From Kineosporia aurantiaca JCM 3230 (GTDB taxonomy: Bacteria; Actinomycetota; Actinomycetes; Actinomycetales; Kineosporiaceae), in NCBI GenBank assembly GCA_000719025.1, contig JODP01000006.1:930001-994000 (forward strand): DNA of 64,000 nucleotides. The letters run 5' to 3'. The notes under the pieces are model-generated. The model saw only the letters and a list, made by a program, of their open reading frames with translations. It was not told the DNA's origin and did no database searches. The position numbers were made by a program, and so were the translations under genes. Below are positions 8,290-17,733 of the stretch, piece after piece. How positions within the stretch are numbered: position 1 is the stretch's first letter; each line of letters begins with the position of its first letter.

Positions 8290-9921
8290 GTGAGTGAAAC
8301 CACTGCCACCCCTGATTCCGTCGGTTCGCCGTCCCGGCTCCCGATCCGCCGGGCCCTGGTCTCCGTCTACGACAAGACCGGTCTCGAAGAGCTCGCCCGT
8401 GGCCTGCACGAGGCCGGGGTGGCCCTGGTCTCCACCGGATCCACCGCCGGGCGGATCGCCGCGGCCGGTGTCCCGGTCACCAAGGTGGAGGACCTCACCG
8501 GTTTCCCCGAGTGCCTGGACGGGCGGGTCAAGACCCTGCACCCGAAGGTGCACGCCGGTCTGCTGGCCGACCGCCGGCTGGACTCCCACGTGGAGCAGCT
8601 CGCCGACCTCGGCATCGAACCGTTCGACCTGCTGATCAGCAACCTGTACCCGTTCCGGGCCACGGTCGCCTCCGGCGCCTCGCCCGACGAGTGTGTCGAG
8701 CAGATCGACATCGGCGGCCCGAGCATGGTCCGGGGGGCCGCCAAGAACCACCCGTCGGTCGCGGTCGTGGTCAACCCGGCCCGCTACGCCGAGGTGCTGG
8801 AGGCCGTCGCGGCCGGGGGCTTCACCCTCACCCAGCGGCAGCAGCTGGCCGCCGACGCCTTCCGGCACACCGCTGAGTACGACGTCGCGGTGGCCTCGTG
8901 GATGGGCAACGTGCTGGCCCCCGCCGAAGACGGTTCCCAGTTCCCGTCCTGGACGGGCGCCACCTTCGAGCGGGAGGCGGTGCTGCGCTACGGCGAGAAC
9001 CCGCACCAGCGGGCCGCGCTGTACAAGCACTGGCGCCCGGGCCTGGCCCACGCCGAGCAGCTGCACGGCAAGGAGATGTCGTACAACAACTACGTGGACA
9101 CGGACGCCGCCTGGCGGGCCGCCCACGACCACGGCAGCGCGCCGACCGTCGCGATCATCAAGCACAACAACCCCTGCGGGATCGCCGTCGAGACCGGTCC
9201 GGCCGGGGTCGCCGGGGCGCACCTCAAGGCCCACGCCTGCGACCCGGTCTCGGCTTACGGCGGCGTCGTGGCCACCAACCAGACGGTGAGCGCGGCGATG
9301 GCCGAGCAGCTGTCCGACATCTTCACCGAGGTGGTGGCCGCTCGGGACTTCGAGCCGGCCGCGCTCGAGGTGCTGACCCGGAAGAAGAACATCCGGCTGC
9401 TCAAGGTGCCGGCCGCGACCGCGCCGGACGCGATCGAGACCCGGCCGATCAGCGGTGGCCTGCTGGTCCAGACCGTCGACCGGATCGACGCGGGGGTCGG
9501 CGATTCCTCGGCCACCAGTGGTGACGAGCCGTCGAAGTGGCGCCTGGTCTCCGGGGAGCCGGCCGACGAGGCCACCCTGGCCGACCTGGAGTTCGCCTGG
9601 CGCTCGATCCGCGCGGTGAAGTCCAACGCGATCCTGCTGGCCGACGGCGGGGCCAGCGTCGGCATCGGGATGGGCCAGGTCAACCGGGTCGACTCGTGCC
9701 GCCTCGCGGTCGAGCGGGCCGGGGCCGACCGGGCCAAGGGTGCGGTCGCCGCGTCGGACGCGTTCTTCCCGTTCGCCGACGGCCTGCAGGTGCTGCTGGA
9801 CGCGGGGGTCCGGGCGGTGGTGCAGCCCGGCGGGTCGATCCGCGACGAGGAGGTCGTGGCCGCGGCCCAGGCGGCCGGCGTGACCATGTACCTGACCGGC
9901 ACCCGGCACTTCGCCCACTGA
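8290..9921 (+). CDS. purH: bifunctional AICAR formyltransferase / IMP cyclohydrolase
   Basis: Catalyses the last two steps to IMP. It has 543 residues (family about 520-530). An N-terminal MGS-like cyclohydrolase domain (RALVSVYDKTGLEELARGL; STGSTAGRI; VKTLHPKVHAGLL) is followed by the formyltransferase domain with the catalytic Lys-His in IIKHNNPCGIA and the C-terminal FFPFADGLQ and IQPGGS-like (VQPGGSIRDEE) motifs. GTG 8290 gives a short leader peptide before the domain. DUF3017 follows after 36 bases. Confidence 0.96.
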   Translation: MSETTATPDSVGSPSRLPIRRALVSVYDKTGLEELARGLHEAGVALVSTGSTAGRIAAAGVPVTKVEDLTGFPECLDGRVKTLHPKVHAGLLADRRLDSHVEQLADLGIEPFDLLISNLYPFRATVASGASPDECVEQIDIGGPSMVRGAAKNHPSVAVVVNPARYAEVLEAVAAGGFTLTQRQQLAADAFRHTAEYDVAVASWMGNVLAPAEDGSQFPSWTGATFEREAVLRYGENPHQRAALYKHWRPGLAHAEQLHGKEMSYNNYVDTDAAWRAAHDHGSAPTVAIIKHNNPCGIAVETGPAGVAGAHLKAHACDPVSAYGGVVATNQTVSAAMAEQLSDIFTEVVAARDFEPAALEVLTRKKNIRLLKVPAATAPDAIETRPISGGLLVQTVDRIDAGVGDSSATSGDEPSKWRLVSGEPADEATLADLEFAWRSIRAVKSNAILLADGGASVGIGMGQVNRVDSCRLAVERAGADRAKGAVAASDAFFPFADGLQVLLDAGVRAVVQPGGSIRDEEVVAAAQAAGVTMYLTGTRHFAH

Positions 9922-9957
9922 TCGCCGGCGAAGCTGACGCAGGGGAGCTGGAGTCCG

Positions 9958-10236
9958 GTGGAAGGGCCGTCGCTACCGGTTCGCCGGATCGCGTTCCTGA
10001 TCGTGTTGTTGCTGGTCGCGGCATCGTTGCCGCTGACCTTCCTGATCAATTTCCAGGTCGGGGGTACTGCGCTCGCCTTGGCCGCGGTGGTCGGCGGCAC
10101 CGCTCGTGCGGTGCTGCCCGACTACCTCTGCCTGGGCCTGCTGGTCCGCTCCCGGCAGCAGGACGTGGTGACGATGTTCGCCCTGGGCGTCGCCATCGCG
10201 ATCCTGGCCTGGAAGGTTCCCGGGGGCGGTGGGTGA
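9958..10236 (+). CDS. DUF3017 small membrane protein
   Basis: A 92-residue protein with three hydrophobic segments (about residues 10-30, 35-52 and 70-86). The pattern GGTALALAAVVGGTARAVLPD..CLGLLVRSR matches DUF3017, an actinobacterial family often found beside purH/folD. It lies 36 bases after purH, so it is probably co-transcribed. GTG start. Function unknown. Confidence 0.8.
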   Translation: MEGPSLPVRRIAFLIVLLLVAASLPLTFLINFQVGGTALALAAVVGGTARAVLPDYLCLGLLVRSRQQDVVTMFALGVAIAILAWKVPGGGG

Positions 10237-10277
10237 TCCACCGGGCCCGGGCCGTGTCCGGCTCCGGATCCAGCGCC

Positions 10278-10283
10278 TAGGCT
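10278..10283 (+). promoter_or_regulatory. possible -10 element for the telA-pknG gene cluster
   Basis: TAGGCT, identical to the hexamer before sucC, lies about 150 bases before the telA start in the only sizeable gap (196 bp) ahead of the island. The spacer contains GC-rich inverted repeats but no recognised riboswitch. Confidence 0.3.
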
Positions 10284-10432
10284 GACCTGAGGGCTGGGGA
10301 TGATCCGGATGCAACGTCCGTCCGGGGCACAGCGTTGTGCAAGGTGCGGACCCGGCCGGGTCCGTGAGAAAGCCAGGAAAGCCCTGTACGCCCGCGCCGG
10401 CGTCTGGGGGGAACTGACGCGAAAGGGATCCG

Positions 10433-11701
10433 ATGAGCGAGCCTACGAGTCCCGGCTTCCAGGCGGCCGCCAGCCGCCCGAGCCCACTGGAGCCCCCGAG
10501 CCCGGCGGTCTCGTCGCTGACCCTGACCGCGCCCGAGCCGCCGCCGGCCATCGCGCAGACCCAGGCGCCGGAGCTGGCCCCGGCGATCGACCCGTCCGCG
10601 CTGCCCGGGCTGGATGCCAAGGTGGACGACTACATCGGCTCGCTGATGACGTCGGACCCGAAGTCGCCGGAGTTCGCCAGCCGCACCAACGACGTGCGCA
10701 CCATGGGCGACACCGACATCCGGGAGGCCGCCGACAGCTCCAACCGGCTGCTCCAGATTCCGGTCAAGGCGCTGAGGGACGGCGGGCTCTCACAGGGCTC
10801 GAAGGTCGGGGCCACCCTGATCGAGCTGCGGCGCACGGTCGAGGAGCTGGACCCGAAGGGGGCCACCGGCTCCAAGAAGATCCTCGGGATGATCCCGTTC
10901 GGCAACAAGCTGCGCGACTACTTCCAGCGCTACCAGAGCGCGCAGGACCAGCTCAACGCGATCATCCAGGCGCTCTACAACGGGCAGGACGAGCTGCGGC
11001 GCGACAACGCCTCGCTGAACCAGGAGAAGCAGCAGCTCTGGACCACGATGGCCCGGCTGAACCAGTACATCTACGTGGCCGAGCGGCTGGACGCGCGGTT
11101 GTCGGCCAACATCGCCGAGCTGGAGGCCGCCGACCCACAGCGGGCCAAGGCGCTGCGCGAGGACGTGCTGTTCTACGTCCGGCAGAAGCACCAGGACCTG
11201 CTGACCCAGCTGGCCGTGTCGATCCAGGGCTACCTGGCCATGGACATCGTGATCAAGAACAACCTCGAGCTGATCAAAGGCGTCGACCGGGCCACCACGA
11301 CCACCGTCTCGGCGCTGCGCACCGCCGTGATCGTGGCCCAGGCGCTGTCCAACCAGCAGCTCGTGCTCGACCAGATCACCGCGCTGAACAGCACCACCTC
11401 GCGGATGATCGAGAGCACCTCGGAGATGCTGAAGGACAACTCGGCGCGGATCCAGGCCGGCGCCGCGTCGGCCGCGGTCGGCCTGCCCGAGCTGCAGCGG
11501 GCCTTCGCCAACATCTACGCGACGATGGACGCGATCGACACGTTCAAGGTCCAGGCGCTGGACACGATGGCGGCCACCATCGGCACGCTGGAGACCGAGA
11601 CCACCAAGGCCCGCGGCTACCTGGACCGGGTACACGCCAACGACCAGAGGGCGACCGAGGCCACCCGCGGGGGTTCGCTGGACCTGGGAATCGGTCGCTG
11701 A
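10433..11701 (+). CDS. telA: TelA-family toxic anion resistance protein
   Basis: A 422-residue TelA family protein. A disordered Pro/Ala N-terminus (about 60 residues) is followed by an all-alpha, coiled-coil region with family hallmarks: IPFGNKLRDYFQRYQSAQDQLNAI, the DNASLNQEKQQLW segment, and the C-terminal VGLPELQRAFANIYATMDAIDTFK. TelA proteins were named from tellurite resistance; their molecular activity is not settled. It heads the kinase island; ATG has a good AAGGGA ribosome site. Confidence 0.88.
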   Translation: MSEPTSPGFQAAASRPSPLEPPSPAVSSLTLTAPEPPPAIAQTQAPELAPAIDPSALPGLDAKVDDYIGSLMTSDPKSPEFASRTNDVRTMGDTDIREAADSSNRLLQIPVKALRDGGLSQGSKVGATLIELRRTVEELDPKGATGSKKILGMIPFGNKLRDYFQRYQSAQDQLNAIIQALYNGQDELRRDNASLNQEKQQLWTTMARLNQYIYVAERLDARLSANIAELEAADPQRAKALREDVLFYVRQKHQDLLTQLAVSIQGYLAMDIVIKNNLELIKGVDRATTTTVSALRTAVIVAQALSNQQLVLDQITALNSTTSRMIESTSEMLKDNSARIQAGAASAAVGLPELQRAFANIYATMDAIDTFKVQALDTMAATIGTLETETTKARGYLDRVHANDQRATEATRGGSLDLGIGR

Positions 11702-11789
11702 GCGGGCCGTCCGGCCCGGGCCCGAGCACTACTGGACGTACGACCGTGGAGAGCTGAAGAGCTGAACATGTGCGCAGAACGGGGCCACC

Positions 11790-12509
11790 GTGGCCTTCGG
11801 TGACTGGCTTGGCCGGGTGTTCGGGCGCGAGCCCGAGCCGGAGCAGCCCCGGCTGGAGCTGCCGAAGGTGAAGACCAGCGCGGAGCTGATGGCCGAGCTG
11901 GAGGAGTTCGAGCGGGAGATCGCCGACCGGGTGCCGACGATGGTGCTGTCCCGGGTGTCCCGGGTGGCGTCGATCGTGCGCGACACCATCCCGCGGCTCG
12001 ATCAGCTCGGGGCGGGCAGCTACCAGGCGCACACGGTGGTGGCCACGGCCACCAGCTATCTGCCCGAGGCGGTGGGCGGATACCTCCGGCTGCCCCGCTC
12101 CTGGGCGGACACCCGGCCGATCGCCAACGGCAAGACCGCGTTGCTGCTGCTGTGCGACCAGCTCGACCTGCTCGCCTACAAGATGGACCAGATCCTCGAC
12201 GCGGTGGTCCGGGCCGACGCGGCCGCGCTGGTTGCGCACGGCCAGTTCCTGGCCGAGAAGTTCGGCGCGGGAAGCGGTCTGGAGCTGGGGCAGATCACGC
12301 CGCCGCCGCAGCCGGGGCAGGGCCCGCCGCCTCGCTCGGAGGCTCCTCCGCCGCGAGGGGCACCCGCCGCGCCACCACCGGGAACGGCCTCGACCGGCAC
12401 CGTGCCCCTCGAAAAGGGTCGTTCGGCGCCGGATCTCGACGACGAGCCGACCGGGCCCGGTGGTCCTCCACCCGTGCGTCGGCTCGAGCCTCCATCGGGA
12501 ACGGTATGA
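11790..12509 (+). CDS. TelA-linked protein of unknown function
   Basis: A 239-residue soluble protein beginning MAFGDWLGRVFG (GTG start). Residues 1-160 are helical, with acidic and Arg-rich stretches (ELMAELEEFEREIADRVPTMVLSRVSRV). The last 80 residues are Pro/Gly-rich and likely disordered. It follows telA by 88 bases. In Firmicutes telA-like genes sit beside xpaC-type genes, so a functional partner of TelA is possible, but I cannot show homology by eye. Confidence 0.7.
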   Translation: MAFGDWLGRVFGREPEPEQPRLELPKVKTSAELMAELEEFEREIADRVPTMVLSRVSRVASIVRDTIPRLDQLGAGSYQAHTVVATATSYLPEAVGGYLRLPRSWADTRPIANGKTALLLLCDQLDLLAYKMDQILDAVVRADAAALVAHGQFLAEKFGAGSGLELGQITPPPQPGQGPPPRSEAPPPRGAPAAPPPGTASTGTVPLEKGRSAPDLDDEPTGPGGPPPVRRLEPPSGTV

Positions 12510-12606
12510 CCGAGCGCCGGCAGCATTGCGCCCAGAGGTCAGGGCTGCGGTGGGGCCACGACGACAGCCCGGCCTCGTCCGGCCCGACCGCGGAGGGGTG
12601 GACGGA

Positions 12607-14202
12607 ATGACAGACCGCCACGAACTGGTTCCCAGCTTGGAACACCTGACCGGCGTCGGTACGGCCGCCGGTCTGGACCAGGCACAGGTGTACGCCGAGG
12701 GGGCCACCTTCGCCGCGGCCATCGCCGAGTCGGCGACCGGGGCCGCGCAGGCGTGGGCGGCTCTGCTCGGCCGCACCGTGCAGGACTTCTTCGACGCGGC
12801 CAGCAGCGGCCGGCGCTGGCGGAACGCCCCCACCGCGCTGCTGACCCAGCTCGCCCAGACCGAACCGGGCCAGGCCCGCGACTACGCCCTGGCGCTGACC
12901 GAGATCGCCTCGGCCGCGTGCTCGCTCGGAGAGCCGACCATGCGGGTCGTCGCTGCTGCCTCGGCGGCCTCCGCTGCGCAGCTGGCCGGCGCCAATCTCC
13001 ATCCCGGCCCGCGCAGCCCGGCAACGTCGCCGCTCCCGACGTCCCCCATTTCTTCGTTCCCGACCCAGCCCGGCACCCCGGCCTTCCCGACCCGGCCGGC
13101 CGTGCCCGGCGTCCCCAATCTGCCGCCCTCCGGACCGATCTCGGTGCAGGACCTGCCCGGCGGCTGGCGATTCACCGGTGGCCCCGACCCGGCCGCACCG
13201 CAACAACCGGCTCAGGTTGCCCCCGCAACCGCAGCCCCCCAGACCGAGGAGACCGAGAAGCCGGAGGAGCCGCCCGCCAAGAGCCTGGCCGAGCTGCTCG
13301 AAGAGCTGGACGCGCTGATCGGCCTGAGCACGGTGAAGAACGAGATCCACCGGCAGGCCCAGTTGCTGCGGGTGGAGAAGCTCCGGGCCGAGGCCGGACT
13401 GCGCAGCGTCACGATCACCCGGCACCTGGTCTTCAACGGCAATCCGGGCACCGGCAAGACCACCGTCGCCCGCCTGGTCGCCGGCATCTACCGCGCTCTC
13501 GGTCTGCTGAGCCAGGGACATCTGGTCGAGGTCGACCGGTCCGAGCTGGTCGCCGGGTACCTCGGCCAGACCGCGCCGAAGACGGCCGAGGCGGTCAAGG
13601 GCGCGCTGGGCGGGGTGCTGTTCATCGACGAGGCGTACTCGCTGGTGGGCGACGACTACGGCACCGAGGCGATCGACACGCTGGTCAAGGAGATGGAGGA
13701 CCATCGTGACGACCTGGTGGTCATCGTCGCCGGATACCCCGGGCCGATGGCCGGGTTCATCGCCAGCAACCCGGGCCTGTCCAGCCGGTTCCGCACGGTG
13801 ATCGAGTTCGACGACTACACCGACGAGGAGCTCGAGCAGATCTTCGGGACGCACGCCGGCAACGCCGACTACGTGGTCGGCGAGGCCACGCTGAAGCGGT
13901 TCCGCGAGCTGATCCCGTCGCCCCGCCCGATCGGCTTCGGCAACGGACGCTGGGCCCGCAACATGCTCGAGGCCGCGATCGGGCATCAGGCCTGGCGGCT
14001 GCGCGACGTCGAGGCACCCACCGTGGAGCAACTGCGCGAGCTGCTGCCCAGCGATCTCGACGGCGCCGCCGAAGAAGAAGTTACGCCGGAAGGCGAAGCA
14101 AGCAACGATTCCACCGGGACAGACGTCAGCACTCATGTGAGCGCGCCCGAGAATCTCCCGCCAGCCCCGGCATCGGACGAGGGATCGGAGCGCCCCGAAT
14201 GA
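12607..14202 (+). CDS. AAA+ ATPase, CbbX/EccA/SpoVK-like
   Basis: A 531-residue protein. Residues 1-130 are a helical, Ala-rich N-terminal domain, then comes a Pro/Thr/Ser linker (about 140-220) and an AAA domain. That domain contains Walker A NGNPGTGKTT (Lys 284), Walker B VLFIDEAYSL (Asp 341-Glu 342), the LVKEMEDHRDDLVVIVAGYP segment and the arginine-finger region NPGLSSRFRTVIEFDDY. It resembles CbbX, EccA and SpoVK. ATG 12607 was chosen to start the helical domain; upstream in-frame sequence overlaps the previous gene. The stop overlaps the next start (ATGA). Confidence 0.9.
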   Translation: MTDRHELVPSLEHLTGVGTAAGLDQAQVYAEGATFAAAIAESATGAAQAWAALLGRTVQDFFDAASSGRRWRNAPTALLTQLAQTEPGQARDYALALTEIASAACSLGEPTMRVVAAASAASAAQLAGANLHPGPRSPATSPLPTSPISSFPTQPGTPAFPTRPAVPGVPNLPPSGPISVQDLPGGWRFTGGPDPAAPQQPAQVAPATAAPQTEETEKPEEPPAKSLAELLEELDALIGLSTVKNEIHRQAQLLRVEKLRAEAGLRSVTITRHLVFNGNPGTGKTTVARLVAGIYRALGLLSQGHLVEVDRSELVAGYLGQTAPKTAEAVKGALGGVLFIDEAYSLVGDDYGTEAIDTLVKEMEDHRDDLVVIVAGYPGPMAGFIASNPGLSSRFRTVIEFDDYTDEELEQIFGTHAGNADYVVGEATLKRFRELIPSPRPIGFGNGRWARNMLEAAIGHQAWRLRDVEAPTVEQLRELLPSDLDGAAEEEVTPEGEASNDSTGTDVSTHVSAPENLPPAPASDEGSERPE

Positions 14203-15524
14203 GTCAGACCGTCGTCCCCGCACCCGCCTCCTACGGACCCGACTACTACGGCCCCGCTCCTACCGGCCCCCTGCCCGGCCGGCCGAACCGTCTGGCGGCG
14301 GCGGCCACGGCTCTGCGCCGGTCGTTCTCCGGCAGCCCGGGGCGCCTGCGGCTGATCGCCATCGGCGCGGTCCTGTCCGTCGTGATCTCGGCCTTGCTCG
14401 GCGCCTGGGCGCTGCAGTTGCGCTCCTCCGCGCTGGACCGGGCCGCCTCGTCCTCCGCGCATCTCCTGCTGCTGCAGGACGTGCAGACCAAGCTGGTGCA
14501 GGCGGACGCGGACGCGACCAACGCGTTCCTCGGCTCCGGCCTGGAACCGGAGGGCCCGCGGCTGGACTACATCGCTTCGCTGGCCGACGCGTCCCGCGAT
14601 CTGGGCCTGGCCGCGCAGCACAGCACGGCCGATGCGAAAGCGCTGGGCGCTGCGAATGCGGCACTGACCCGGTATGCGGGCTACATATCCTCGGCGCGGG
14701 CCAACAACCGGCAGAACCTGCAGGTCGGAGCCAGCTATCTGAAAACGGCGAGCGATCTGCTGCGCTCGGACGTAATTCCCCACCTGCAGGACCGTTCCAA
14801 AGCCGACTCGTATGCGGTGAACTCGGCGTTCTCCCGGGCCGCGAACGTCCGCTGGTTGCTGCTCCTGGCCGCGGTGATCGGGGTCGGCGGTCTGCTGTAC
14901 GCCCAGATCCTGCTCACCCGGCACTCGCACCGGTACGTGAACCTGCCGGCCGCGGCGTCCGCCATCGGACTGATCGTGGTCCTGGTGGCTTCGGCGGTGG
15001 TGATGTCGTCGGCTCAGAGCGAGGCGAGCGACGTCCGTAAGGGCCCGCTGGACAAGGCGACCGGGCTGAGTGATTCGCGGGTGTCGGCGTTCGACGCCAA
15101 GGCCAGCGAGAGCCTCACCCTGATCAGCCGGGGCTCGGCCACCGAGGACGACAAGGAATGGAAAGACCTGTACCAGAAGGCTTTGGGTGAGATGGACGGC
15201 CTGGCCTATCCGGACGCCAGGAACGCGCTGGAACAGTACGGCGCCGCGCACACCAAGCTGAACACGCAAGACGTGAGCGGTGACTGGGACGCCGCGGTCA
15301 AGGCGGCCACCAGCATCAGCGACGGTTCGGTGAACGCGTTGTTCACCCGGTACGCCGACCTGACCACCGCGAGCCTGAAAACACAGGCCTCCGCGACGGC
15401 GGACCGGCTTTCCTCCGCCAACGACCAGTTGCTGCCGTTCAGCCTGATCCTGCTGATCGTGGGTCTGCTCTGCGCGGCCGGGGCCTGGTGGGGCGTTTCT
15501 CTTCGACTCGACGAGTACCGGTGA
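14199..15524 (+). CDS. glnX: GlnX-like four-helix membrane sensor
   Basis: A 441-residue membrane protein with four predicted helices (about 51-72, 218-238, 250-270 and 411-433). They frame two extracytoplasmic loops of roughly 145 and 140 residues, both helical. Topology and position directly before a glutamine/aspartate-type binding lipoprotein and pknG match mycobacterial and corynebacterial GlnX, proposed to relay ligand binding by GlnH to cytoplasmic PknG. It overlaps the AAA gene by ATGA and the next gene by TGATG. The assignment rests mainly on synteny and topology. Confidence 0.75.
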   Translation: MSQTVVPAPASYGPDYYGPAPTGPLPGRPNRLAAAATALRRSFSGSPGRLRLIAIGAVLSVVISALLGAWALQLRSSALDRAASSSAHLLLLQDVQTKLVQADADATNAFLGSGLEPEGPRLDYIASLADASRDLGLAAQHSTADAKALGAANAALTRYAGYISSARANNRQNLQVGASYLKTASDLLRSDVIPHLQDRSKADSYAVNSAFSRAANVRWLLLLAAVIGVGGLLYAQILLTRHSHRYVNLPAAASAIGLIVVLVASAVVMSSAQSEASDVRKGPLDKATGLSDSRVSAFDAKASESLTLISRGSATEDDKEWKDLYQKALGEMDGLAYPDARNALEQYGAAHTKLNTQDVSGDWDAAVKAATSISDGSVNALFTRYADLTTASLKTQASATADRLSSANDQLLPFSLILLIVGLLCAAGAWWGVSLRLDEYR

Positions 15525-16537
15525 TGACGATGATGAGGATTTCCCTTCGGCCCGCCGTTGTCGTGGCGGCCGGCGTCCTGGTGCTGGCCGGTTGTGGCAG
15601 CGCCATCCCGAGCGCCGGTAAGAGTGTGGTCCAGGCCGATCCGGCGGCCGTCGTGGCGGCCGCAGCCAATGCCGACTGCGTCGACGGTAAGTCGCCGGTG
15701 GCCTCGCTGGACCCGGGCACGATCACCACGAACCCGAGTAGCTGGCGGGACACCTCGACGATGGCCAAGGTCCGCAAGTCGGGTCGGCTTGAGGTGGCCA
15801 CTTCGGGTGACGTTCGACTGTGGGGGGCCCGGAACCCGGAGAACGGTCACCTCGAAGGTTTCGACATCGACGTTCTCAAGCGCATTGCGGCGGCCATCGG
15901 CCCCGACGTGAAGCTCGACTACAAGGTGGTCAACTACGCCGGTCGCCTGCCCGCCCTGAACGACGGTTCGGTGCAGCTGGTGGCCGACCAGATGACGATC
16001 AACTGCGACCGCTGGTTCGGGGGCAGCTCGACGAACAACCAGTTCATCAACTTCTCCACGGCCTACTACCAAGCGGGACAGAAGATCCTGGTCCGCCGTG
16101 ATTCGAAGGTGGAGGACGTCGACGGCCTGACCGACGACGACAAGGTCTGCGTCACCGCAAGTTCCACCAACGTGGCCAACATTGAGAAGAAGGTCGCGGC
16201 CGACCAGGTGGTGCAGGTGAACGACCTGGGCGAGTGCCTGGTGAAGTTCCAGGAGGGTGAGGTCACGGCGATCACCGGCGACGACACCGTGCTGGCTGGA
16301 TTCAGTGCTCAGGATCCGTACGCCAAGGTGGTCGGCACCGCCTTCACCGAAGAGCCGTACGGGCTCGGGACCGCCCCGAACGACGTGGACTTCACCCGGT
16401 TCGTGAACTACGTCCTGCAGGACATGCGCAAGGACGGCACCCTGGCCGCCCTGACCAACAAGTACATGAAGGGCACCGGCGTCCTCCCAGCGGTGCCCAA
16501 GGCGGTCTATGGTCGCGACCTCGAGAAGCGTGAATGA
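15524..16537 (+). CDS. glnH: GlnH-like amino-acid-binding lipoprotein
   Basis: A 337-residue solute-binding protein family 3 lipoprotein. The signal peptide ends VLVLAGC, with the lipid-modified Cys at 24. Family motifs are VRKSGRLEVATSGDVRLWG, GFDIDVLKRIAAAIG, ISFSTAYY-like (INFSTAYYQAGQKILVR) and GLGTAPNDVDFTRFVN. No ABC permease or ATPase gene is nearby; it sits between glnX and pknG, as in mycobacteria, where GlnH acts as a sensor instead of a transporter component. The ATG overlaps the glnX stop (TGATG). Confidence 0.85.
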   Translation: MTMMRISLRPAVVVAAGVLVLAGCGSAIPSAGKSVVQADPAAVVAAAANADCVDGKSPVASLDPGTITTNPSSWRDTSTMAKVRKSGRLEVATSGDVRLWGARNPENGHLEGFDIDVLKRIAAAIGPDVKLDYKVVNYAGRLPALNDGSVQLVADQMTINCDRWFGGSSTNNQFINFSTAYYQAGQKILVRRDSKVEDVDGLTDDDKVCVTASSTNVANIEKKVAADQVVQVNDLGECLVKFQEGEVTAITGDDTVLAGFSAQDPYAKVVGTAFTEEPYGLGTAPNDVDFTRFVNYVLQDMRKDGTLAALTNKYMKGTGVLPAVPKAVYGRDLEKRE

Positions 16538-16577
16538 TGTCTCGCACACCCCTGGCCGAGCGGTGGAGGCGGGCATC

Positions 16578-17732
16578 GTGGTCGAATTGCCCACGATGAC
16601 GCAACCGGAACACGCCATGGCCCCGGCCGCCCCCGGTCGTCTGGGGCAGGCCATCGGGGTGGACGAGCTGCGCACCTATCTGGGCGCGCTCGATTCCTGG
16701 CGTTCCTCCCGCAAGCGCGAGCTCGACCAGATCGACGCCGCGGCGCTGCGCTCGGACGACGCGGACAGCTACACCTCCGACCTGGCCCTGGCGATGACCA
16801 TGTGGCAGTCGGTGAACGATCGATGGACGCAGCTCAGCTCGCTGTGGGACTCCGGCCGGGTGGGGCCGCAGCAGCGGGAGGAGATGTCCCGGGTGATCTG
16901 GGGCACCGGGCTGACCGGCACCGCGACGGCCACGATGACCGGCTCGATCGGGCTGTCGCTGGTCGAGGCGGCCCGGCTCTCCGACGCGCTGACCGCGACC
17001 CTGCGGGCCCGGCTGTCCTTCGATCCGATGGCGGCCGATGTGGCCGCGCGGATCCAGGCCACCCGCGCCACCCTCGAGCGCTGCGCCGAGCAACTGGCCG
17101 ACGCACGCACCGCCCGCCCGGCCCGCCTCCCCGACATCGATGCGCTGACCCGGCGGCTGGACGAGCTGGCCGCCAAGGCCCGGCGCGGGTCGGACGTCAG
17201 CGGGCCGTTCGCGGCGATCGAGGCGGCCGCCGCGACGGCCGAGCGCGACCTGATCGTCGCGGCCGCCGCGCATCGCGACCTCAGCCGCGACTACCGGGCC
17301 ACGCTGGCCCGGCGGCGTGAGCTGGAGGGGGAGGCCGGGCAGCTGGACAAGCTGGTCGACCGCACCCGGCACGCCGTGGTTCCGGCCCCGAAACTGGCCG
17401 TGCCGGACGTCTCCCGGCTCGGAAAGGTGCCCCAGACCCGGGAGGCCCTGGACGCCTTCCGATCCCGCCTCGACCTGGTCGCCACCGCGATGAAGCAGGT
17501 GCGCGACACCTACACCGCCGCCCTCGGCGAGCCCGACGTCCTGCGCGGGCTGCTGCGCGCCTTCGCGGCCAAGGCCCAGGCCAACGGCCGCGCGAAGGAT
17601 CCACTCGTCACCCTCGTCCAACAGCAGGCCGAAACGGCCCTGTCGGCGGTTCCGTGTCACATCCAGGACGCCCGCAACCTGGTCGAGAACTACCAGCGGC
17701 TGATCGTCCCGGTTCCCGGGGGAGGAATCTGA
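16578..17732 (+). CDS. coiled-coil protein between glnH and pknG
   Basis: A 384-residue Ala/Arg/Leu-rich soluble protein with long heptad-like helical stretches. One runs from about residue 130 to 260 (DALTRRLDELAAKARRG; AAAATAERDLIVAAAAHRDLSR) and a second near the C-terminus. The start is set by GGAGGC seven bases before GTG 16578; other in-frame starts exist (ATG 16509, ATG 16597). It ends one base before the pknG ATG, so translation is coupled. In mycobacteria glnH and pknG are adjacent, so this gene is extra here. Function unknown, possibly a scaffold. Confidence 0.75.
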   Translation: MVELPTMTQPEHAMAPAAPGRLGQAIGVDELRTYLGALDSWRSSRKRELDQIDAAALRSDDADSYTSDLALAMTMWQSVNDRWTQLSSLWDSGRVGPQQREEMSRVIWGTGLTGTATATMTGSIGLSLVEAARLSDALTATLRARLSFDPMAADVAARIQATRATLERCAEQLADARTARPARLPDIDALTRRLDELAAKARRGSDVSGPFAAIEAAAATAERDLIVAAAAHRDLSRDYRATLARRRELEGEAGQLDKLVDRTRHAVVPAPKLAVPDVSRLGKVPQTREALDAFRSRLDLVATAMKQVRDTYTAALGEPDVLRGLLRAFAAKAQANGRAKDPLVTLVQQQAETALSAVPCHIQDARNLVENYQRLIVPVPGGGI

Positions 17733-17733
17733 A

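Noticed and set aside
7471..9918. A very long minus-strand frame opposite purN/purH
   Set aside because: Gly/Asp/Val/His-rich translation typical of antisense frames in GC-rich genes; purN and purH are unambiguous.
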